Below, piece by piece: positions 15,485 to 20,362 of a DNA stretch of 20,362 bases; position 1 is the stretch's first letter; each line of letters starts with the position of its first letter. A program made the translations under genes and the position numbers. The notes beneath the pieces were generated by a model. That model worked only from the letters and a program-made list of their open reading frames with translations. It ran no database searches and was not told where the DNA came from. The stretch comes from CAZEAC01 sp964510065 (GTDB lineage: Bacteria > Bdellovibrionota_C > UBA2361 > CAIXSY01), in the NCBI GenBank assembly GCA_964510065.1, contig CAZEAC010000080.1, positions 1-20,362 of the forward strand, in the 5' to 3' direction.

Positions 15485-17836
15485 TTAAGCCTTGTCCTTT
15501 CCAAGCGCCGCAAGAAGATCACTACTTTCGACAAGTCGCGCTACCTTATCCGGGTCAAGACCGCCAACCGCCCCAATTGCCTGATTAACATTTGCAAGGA
15601 CATCCTGCACAACTTTTTTAGCTACGGCATTGGCTTCACTCTCGGTAAGCCTGGGTCCTGAGCGATTTGAAATATCAATCGATTCGACGGGATCGTTTCG
15701 CCCGTCTTCCGCCGAGATCGCGATTCCCGCGGCTTGCCCCTGCACCTGGCTAAACGCCGAACGAATTTGCGCACTTCGATTCTCGACAATTCTATCACTC
15801 ACCTCTGAAAGAGTAGCAGTCGAATAGTCGACACGCAGGCCGTCCTGTAATCCGTAAGCTTCAAATTCGTCAACACCGCCATTATCGGCGCCACCGCTCG
15901 ATGCAACTTCCGACGAAGCTGCGGTAAGCGCTGAATTGAGTGCCGTTATTTCATCGCCAATACCATCAAGAGTTCTCTCAAGGCCGCCTCTGATCTCGGC
16001 AACATACGACGACTGCGATGAGAGGCTTCCAAGTGTGGTCAGTGTCGGTGCAACTGTTGAAGAAAGTGAGTTGATCGAGGAGATCACGTCGTTTTGCGCG
16101 GCAACTACCGCCCCGCGCGAAACCGAAAGATCGGCCTGCGAGGAATCGATTACGGTTAATGATCCTTCAAGCGTGGTCGACGATCCCTGCTCAGTCGTAA
16201 GCGCTGTCCCAAGATTTGTTATGGAAGTGGTGAGAACGCCGAGAGAAGAAGCGAGCTCCGAGGAGGAGCTAAGAAGACTGGGAGGAGCGCCGCCGTAGCT
16301 AGCAAGACTCGAATCGACGACGTCAAGCGCCGAAGAAAGATCCGTCGACGAAACATTGAGGTCGTTACTCGACGTAGTCGCGACACCTATTTGAGCCACG
16401 ACACCATCTTGCGTCACTTGCAATGCCGAAGAATCGGAAGAGTTGGTGTTGTAGACCGAACTGTGCGAATTCGCCGAACTCAGATAAGAATCATGAAGTG
16501 CTTGATGAGTTGCTGAGGACCCGGCCGCCGCCGCATAGCTAGCCGCGTCTAAGCTGTTTTGGCTATATGAAGGATCGTTATTGTAAAAGCTCGTGGTAAG
16601 TTCTCCCTGCGCTGAATTCGACGCCAATTCATAGTCACTTCGCGAAGAGCTATATGCCTCAATTTGTGAGCTGTAAGCTGAAATGGTCATCGCATCACTC
16701 GAGAAACTGCTCTCAGAATCCAGACTAGAAAGAAGATCTCCGATTGCAACATCGATTGCAACGATTTGGTTTGATGCCGCATCGATCTGGCCCTCAAGAG
16801 TTGCGGAGGAAACTCCGGCGACACTATAGTCGTTCATTATCGATGACTGCGCATCTACTATCCCTTGCTCAGTAGTCGCGGAACCGGTGTACGTCGTCGA
16901 CCCATTTGCCGCATTTGTCATCGCGGTTGCATAACCTCCAAGCGTGGTCGCATTTGTTGTCGAGCTATTATTGAGACCACCTAGAGTCGCAGTCGCCGCT
17001 GCAATCGATCCGTTATTATCAGTAATAAGAGACTCTAGGTCGCTAGAAGACTGCGTAAGCGATGCCGGCGCTCCGCCGCCTCCGCCACTCGCGATTTGAT
17101 CATCGATCGAAGAGAGCGCAGAACTCAACGTAGCGCTCGTGGCCTGTGTGGTGCTGATATCGGAGCTAATTTGTCCAATACTGCTATCAGCCGAACTAAT
17201 ATTTGAGTTTACAGTTGCCGAAGTGCCATTTAAGACGACTGAAGCAGCGTCAATCACACCTATCGAAGTAGTGAGCGTTTGTGAGGAGGACGAGTATGAC
17301 GAGATGCTGTCTAAGGTAGGCGCGATCGTTGCAGTCACTGTGTTTATGCTGCCGGAAACTGCGCTTTCTGAACTCGAGTATACAGCGACAAGACTTGTTG
17401 CCGCGCTAGAGGTCGAACTGAGTTCACCTAATTCAGATCGAAAGGCACCTAGGTCGCTCGCCGTATAACGACCGTCTCTCGCCACGATATCGTTATACTG
17501 GTTCGAAAGCGCTGATATTTCGGACAGTATTGCGTCTCGTGTCGACGAATTATTACCCTCTTCGAGCTTGGAGGAGAGCGATTGAATTTTGTAAGTAATG
17601 TCGCTTAATGCTGTCGCCGCTGCCTGCACATCATCGAGCGCGTTGAGCGTGCTTCGATCCGAGGCATTGAGAGTCGATTTTTGAGAATTTTGAAGAGTAA
17701 GACTTGCGGCGTCGCCGTCCGTTGCACCGTTTTCTCCACGAATAGAGATTCTAACCTGGCCCTCGCCGACTCCCTCCGCCTGCCCTGTGCCGAGCCCGCC
17801 AACGCCAAACCTGAGGGATCCCTTAATCGTTGCCAT
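15485..17836 (-). CDS. Flagellin-like Ser/Thr/Ala-rich protein, 783 residues
   Basis: Residues 66-125 (LDDVQAAATALSDITYKIQ..., EGNNSSTRDAILSEISALSN) follow the pattern of the flagellin N-terminal D1 helices. Residues 605-640 (LSSQSSYVAEIRGGLERTLD...) resemble the C-terminal D1 helix, and 672-700 (STATLSEVSDRIVENRSAQI...) resemble the flagellin C-terminus. Between them lies a very long variable region dominated by Ser, Ala, Thr and Gly with acidic residues; there is no Lys from 91 to 739 and no Cys or Trp anywhere. The first 50 residues are Gly-rich and lack the usual D0 start; 83 extra residues follow the C-terminal match. No Sec signal peptide is visible, as expected for flagellar export. 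A sigma-28 promoter precedes it. I infer a filament, hook-associated or surface protein; the alternative is an unrelated secreted coiled-coil protein. Confidence 0.6.
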   Translation of the reverse strand: MATIKGSLRFGVGGLGTGQAEGVGEGQVRISIRGENGATDGDAASLTLQNSQKSTLNASDRSTLNALDDVQAAATALSDITYKIQSLSSKLEEGNNSSTRDAILSEISALSNQYNDIVARDGRYTASDLGAFRSELGELSSTSSAATSLVAVYSSSESAVSGSINTVTATIAPTLDSISSYSSSSQTLTTSIGVIDAASVVLNGTSATVNSNISSADSSIGQISSDISTTQATSATLSSALSSIDDQIASGGGGGAPASLTQSSSDLESLITDNNGSIAAATATLGGLNNSSTTNATTLGGYATAMTNAANGSTTYTGSATTEQGIVDAQSSIMNDYSVAGVSSATLEGQIDAASNQIVAIDVAIGDLLSSLDSESSFSSDAMTISAYSSQIEAYSSSRSDYELASNSAQGELTTSFYNNDPSYSQNSLDAASYAAAAGSSATHQALHDSYLSSANSHSSVYNTNSSDSSALQVTQDGVVAQIGVATTSSNDLNVSSTDLSSALDVVDSSLASYGGAPPSLLSSSSELASSLGVLTTSITNLGTALTTEQGSSTTLEGSLTVIDSSQADLSVSRGAVVAAQNDVISSINSLSSTVAPTLTTLGSLSSQSSYVAEIRGGLERTLDGIGDEITALNSALTAASSEVASSGGADNGGVDEFEAYGLQDGLRVDYSTATLSEVSDRIVENRSAQIRSAFSQVQGQAAGIAISAEDGRNDPVESIDISNRSGPRLTESEANAVAKKVVQDVLANVNQAIGAVGGLDPDKVARLVESSDLLAALGKDKA

Positions 17837-17866
17837 ACGGCCAGTACATCCTTGCCCTACGGAATA

Positions 17867-17893
17867 AGATCGGCTGAATTCGGCTAAGGTTTA
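17867..17893 (-). promoter_or_regulatory. Candidate sigma-28 (FliA) promoter of the flagellin-like gene
   Basis: On the minus strand TAAACCTT (17893-17886) is followed by exactly 11 nt and GCCGATCT (17874-17867). The FliA consensus is TAAAGTTT-N11-GCCGATAA, so each half matches six of eight bases with ideal spacing. Transcription would start about 24 nt before the ATG at 17836. This supports a late-class flagellar or chemotaxis-linked gene. Confidence 0.65.
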
Positions 17894-17953
17894 ATGCCAT
17901 GGCTCATAATAAAACCACGCAATATCAGCACATTAGGCTAATCTTTTGCATAA

Positions 17954-17976
17954 AAAAGTAGCTTCGAAGCCCTTTT
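17954..17976. repeat. Near-perfect dyad between divergent genes
   Basis: AAAAG (17954-17958) and CTTTT (17972-17976) flank the perfect palindrome GCTTCGAAGC (17961-17970), with two unmatched bases on one side and one on the other. It lies in the 191-nt gap between the leftward flagellin-like gene and the rightward methyltransferase, about 60 nt upstream of the sigma-28 -35 element. It could be an operator or a hairpin; I see no clear promoter for the methyltransferase. Confidence 0.4.
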
Positions 17977-18027
17977 GCGACTCATCTTAAATACCTAGTT
18001 GAAAACAGCCACACACGAGTTTACTGC

Positions 18028-18744
18028 ATGACAAGTCTTATCTTCACCCCGACGAGCTTCGAAACAATGGTCCGTCTTGTCGTCGGCGACTGTAATGGCG
18101 TTGGTGCTTTCGAACGCTGGGAGAAAGAGACACCTCTATTTGCTCGCCAGATCGCCACGCATATCGATGATTCGATTAAAGTAGTACTCGATTATGGCTG
18201 CGGTGTCGGACGTTTGGCAAAGGCGTTGCTGCAAGAGCGTCCATCTTTAGATCTGATCGGAATCGACGACTCCCCTGCCCAACTTCAAACCGCGCTTGCC
18301 TTTGTGAACGACGAACGTTTCGAAACACTGCTTCCGCGAGAACTTACCAGACCGGTGGACTTAATATATTGCATTTATGTCTTTCAACACATGCCCGCGA
18401 TTGAAATTCGTGAGGCCCTGCAACGAATGCACCATTTCTTGAAGCCCGGCGGAAAGCTCCTCTACTGCTCGAGCGACACACGAATGGCGGTGCGCTACGA
18501 TAGGCCACAGTTCTTTGATGATCGATTCCTCGGCGTGAACATTCGCCAGGAAGTCGAGCGCTACTTTGAGCCGAAAGAGATGCTTTTTCCTGAATCGATG
18601 ATACAGAACGACCCCTTGCTCCAAACTATTATCCTCGGAAAGGGCGCCAAGAAAGAAGCTGGCGAGACATTCCTTCCGCACCCAGCGATCGTGTATCAGC
18701 GAAAGGAGCTGAGCGAATTACCCTTTAATGCCCCAAGACGATAA
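18028..18744 (+). CDS. Class I SAM-dependent methyltransferase
   Basis: The 238-residue protein has a Rossmann-type methyltransferase core: motif I VLDYGCGVGRLAKAL (53-67), an acidic residue after strand beta2 in LIGIDDSP (77-83), a DLIYCIYVFQHMP segment (111-123) typical of motif IV, and FLKPGGKLLYCSS (137-149). The substrate cannot be told from these motifs. It is the only clear plus-strand gene, divergent from the flagellin-like gene and convergent with the GT9 gene, whose stop lies 24 nt away. A sugar, lipid or protein methyltransferase acting with the neighbouring glycosyltransferase is plausible by context only. The ATG lacks a clear Shine-Dalgarno, and a second in-frame ATG at 18067 is possible. 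Confidence 0.85.
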   Translation: MTSLIFTPTSFETMVRLVVGDCNGVGAFERWEKETPLFARQIATHIDDSIKVVLDYGCGVGRLAKALLQERPSLDLIGIDDSPAQLQTALAFVNDERFETLLPRELTRPVDLIYCIYVFQHMPAIEIREALQRMHHFLKPGGKLLYCSSDTRMAVRYDRPQFFDDRFLGVNIRQEVERYFEPKEMLFPESMIQNDPLLQTIILGKGAKKEAGETFLPHPAIVYQRKELSELPFNAPRR

Positions 18745-18768
18745 ATTTCTAAGGAGCAGCGCCTGTGC

Positions 18769-19932
18769 TCACACATTAGGGGACACGACTTTTTCCGACA
18801 TATCGACCGCTGCAGTCGACTCGAGCTTATCGAGCTCGTAGAACAGCCCGTTTTCGATGTAATTTCGCACCTTTTCCACCACCAACTTTGGAGTAATCAT
18901 CTGCATGCACTTGGGGATCACCAGATCTTCGGCGACCTGCACTGGAGCTACGCAAAGATTTTCTTCATCTTTCTTGTCGCCGTCTCCGACTTTTTGACAG
19001 CGACTCTTCCAACATCCACCGTGGGCACAACAAGGAAGTGCTCCGATGGTGTGCAAAAATTGATGGTGCGGGTAAGCTTCCCAATGAGTAGGCTCGCGCC
19101 CACCGGCGATTACGACGCATGCTCGATGACTTGGTCGGCGACGCCCTTTGTTGTCGAACGGCCGCATCGGGACAGCGGCGGCGAGATGCATACCAAAGGT
19201 GACGCCACAGACAATGCCGTCGCTGTGATACACTAATCGAATGAACTGACGAATATCGGTTTTGCCAATAAGATCAATTACGCCTTCGAGTGATTTGTGC
19301 CAATGTGATTTTTCGCCGCACTGCACAAAGCGCACCTTGCCCTGGAGCTCATTGACCACCTCTTGATACGACTGCGGATTCCACCACTTCGCAGTAAAAT
19401 CACGTTTTCCGCCCGCTATCATTATCCAGTACTGATCACGAATCTGCATCTCTTCAATTTGCGACATCCAACTTCGCTCGCGCTCCGACAGGTGAATATC
19501 TCCCTTAAATTCCGTAGTGGGAATATGCACTCCGAGCTGCTTTCCGAGGTCTTGGGCATACCCGTGAATAAAATGGTACGAATAACTATTGGAGCGATTT
19601 ATCGATCCAGGGTAATCACCGTGATAGTTCAACTCAAAGACCTCTATTTCGGGGTCTTCTTTCACGATTTTAAACTTGTGTTGCGGGAACAACACTTCGC
19701 GGTCCGATTGCGGCTCAGTCTGTTCTCCTAACGGTAAAGCTTTCCATGCAAGCCGGGTGACATTTGGATTATTCTCCCAGATCTGCGCTGCCGAGGTGTG
19801 AACATCAGTAAAATATTCATTGGGATAGGCACGGTGCAGATCGCGCACCGCAGCGGTCATCATCACTACATCACCCGGGGATAGTCGATTTACGAAGAGC
19901 AGCTTGCGCCGCTTTTTAGTGATTCGAGCCAT
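18769..19932 (-). CDS. GT9-family (heptosyltransferase-like) glycosyltransferase with Cys-rich tail
   Basis: The start KLLFVNRLSPGDVVMMTAAVRDLHRAYP matches the N-terminal strand-loop of ADP-heptose:LPS heptosyltransferase-like GT-B enzymes. AGGKRDFTAKWWNPQSYQEVV and DGIVCGVTFGMHLAAAVP correspond to the donor-side motifs of the family. The C-terminal part has CCAHGGCWKSRC plus two later Cys (in ENLCVAP and IPKCMQM), six Cys within about 42 residues, which could bind a metal; the iron-binding finger of autotransporter heptosyltransferases (TibC type) is a known analogue, though spacing differs. I chose the ATG at 19932 because the family begins there; an ATG at 19992 adds 20 unrelated residues and lies 8 nt from repeat copy B. 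Neither start has a strong ribosome site. Acceptor unknown. Confidence 0.85.
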   Translation of the reverse strand: MARITKKRRKLLFVNRLSPGDVVMMTAAVRDLHRAYPNEYFTDVHTSAAQIWENNPNVTRLAWKALPLGEQTEPQSDREVLFPQHKFKIVKEDPEIEVFELNYHGDYPGSINRSNSYSYHFIHGYAQDLGKQLGVHIPTTEFKGDIHLSERERSWMSQIEEMQIRDQYWIMIAGGKRDFTAKWWNPQSYQEVVNELQGKVRFVQCGEKSHWHKSLEGVIDLIGKTDIRQFIRLVYHSDGIVCGVTFGMHLAAAVPMRPFDNKGRRRPSHRACVVIAGGREPTHWEAYPHHQFLHTIGALPCCAHGGCWKSRCQKVGDGDKKDEENLCVAPVQVAEDLVIPKCMQMITPKLVVEKVRNYIENGLFYELDKLESTAAVDMSEKVVSPNV

Positions 19933-20000
19933 GTCCGAACAATCGGCATTTTGCGTAGGGGAGTAAAGCTCGAAAAGAGCGTAACAACTCATTAAGTTCT

Positions 20001-20078
20001 GTGCCCTCTGTGTCTCTGTGGTTTAAATACCTTAAAAACCACAGAGACACAGAGGGCACGGAGTTAAGGGAAATAACT
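20001..20078. repeat. Palindromic dispersed repeat, copy B
   Basis: The arms at 20001-20024 and 20036-20059 are perfect inverted complements of 24 bp (CCTCTGTGTCTCTGTGG core) with an 11-nt loop, and wobble pairs extend the stem outward. A second hairpin follows: AGTTA (20062-20066), loop AGGGAAA, TAACT (20074-20078). Copy A at 15392-15463 has the same layout and orientation. Palindromes of this ccacagagacacagag type are, as I recall, scattered in many environmental bacterial genomes; I cannot verify that here. Confidence 0.92.
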
Positions 20079-20239
20079 ACCGGGGTTAATGACTAATTAG
20101 TGTCTGTCCCACAATGCCACCTTTTTAGATCCACCTTCGCGTGGCATGCCAGCATTCTCGAGTAGTTACGCGAGCTACGGCGGATAGTTTCTGCCATTTT
20201 TTTTATCAAGTGGACAGAAACTAATTACAAAAGAGGCTG
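20079..20239. other. Gene-free spacer between GT9 gene and purQ with several inverted repeats
   Basis: With the repeat and the short stretch upstream of the GT9 start, 307 nt (19933-20239) lack a gene. Inverted repeats here are ATGCCAC/GTGGCAT (20114-20120 with 20141-20147) and TAGTTTCTG/CAGAAACTA (20185-20193 with 20215-20223). The second overlaps a plus-strand terminator. No ORF with recognisable content is seen on either strand. A small plus-strand RNA ending at 20204 is possible. Confidence 0.4.
20179..20204 (+). terminator. Intrinsic terminator, plus strand
   Basis: GGCGGA (20179-20184), loop TAGTT, TCTGCC (20190-20195) forms a 6-bp stem with one G-U pair, followed by A and eight T. The geometry is that of a Rho-independent terminator for rightward transcription, yet the only plus-strand gene ends 1.4 kb upstream with an opposing gene between. 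It may end an unannotated small RNA or protect purQ from antisense readthrough. Confidence 0.6.
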
Positions 20240-20362
20240 CTAAATAACCGGAAAGACAGCTAAACCAGTGGATTTTCCAATATCGCCGATTAGCAGCTCG
20301 GCGGCCCGCTCGGGGTGTGGCATAAGCCCAACGACATTTCTCGATGCATTGCAAATTCCGGC
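20240..20362 (-). CDS. purQ: Phosphoribosylformylglycinamidine synthase glutaminase subunit PurQ (C-terminal fragment)
   Basis: The reading frame entering from the right edge encodes 40 residues and ends at TAG (20242-20240). It reads AGICNASRNVVGLMPHPERA and then a short tail ending AVFPVI. The GICN...NV.GLMPHPERA block is the C-terminal signature of PurQ, containing the His and Glu of the class-I glutamine amidotransferase triad. PurQ supplies ammonia to PurL for FGAM formation in purine synthesis. The 5' part is outside the window. The separate PurQ subunit suggests a PurLQS-type rather than fused enterobacterial PurL, though only a fragment is seen. Confidence 0.88.
   Translation of the reverse strand, partial: AGICNASRNVVGLMPHPERAAELLIGDIGKSTGLAVFPVI

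Noticed and set aside
16298..17468. Long plus-strand frames opposite the flagellin-like gene, for example 15936-16298 and 17139-17468
   Set aside because: They are mirror frames of the Ser/Ala/Thr-rich codons and lack domain content; the minus frame has a promoter and flagellin-like patterns.
18754..18770. Hairpin GAGCA-GCGCCTG-TGCTC between convergent methyltransferase and GT9 genes as a bidirectional terminator
   Set aside because: The stem is only 5 bp and no T-run flanks it on either strand.

Overview
The window looks like a chromosomal segment of a Gram-negative, probably flagellated bacterium. RseP, a GT9 glycosyltransferase, SucA and a FliA-type promoter all point that way. The order rpsB-tsf-pyrH-frr-uppS-cdsA-dxr-rseP-tsaB, read on the minus strand, resembles what I recall from deltaproteobacterial lineages (Geobacter-like), and the short EF-Ts and the NtrC-type regulator fit. 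I cannot name a genus. Nearly everything lies on the minus strand, so transcription runs from high to low coordinates; the one clear exception is a methyltransferase at 18028-18744.

Layout in transcription order. (1) 20240-20362: the last 40 codons of purQ. (2) 15.4-20.1 kb: an accessory island between purQ and rpsB. It holds a GT9-family glycosyltransferase with a Cys-rich C-terminal segment, a SAM-dependent methyltransferase, and a 783-residue Ser/Thr/Ala-rich protein with flagellin-like ends preceded by a good sigma-28 (FliA) promoter. Two same-orientation copies of a structured palindromic repeat bracket the island (15392-15463 and 20001-20078). (3) 7380-15116: a housekeeping operon for translation (rpsB, tsf, frr), UMP kinase (pyrH), envelope precursors (uppS, cdsA, dxr), an intramembrane protease (rseP) and tRNA modification (tsaB). 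(4) 4372-7329: rho behind a convincing sigma-70 promoter and a leader of about 264 nt, followed 10 nt later by an orphan NtrC-type response regulator with GAFSGA instead of GAFTGA. (5) 34-4284: a separate unit with its own promoter, sucA (2-oxoglutarate dehydrogenase E1) overlapping sbcB (exonuclease I) by a GTGA junction.

The most interesting part is the island. A sigma-28 promoter, flagellin-type helices at both ends of a very Ser/Thr-rich and lysine-free protein, and a nearby GT9 enzyme with a possible metal-binding Cys cluster together suggest an unusual flagellar or surface filament protein that may be O-glycosylated. The parts are visible in sequence; the functional link between them is inference.
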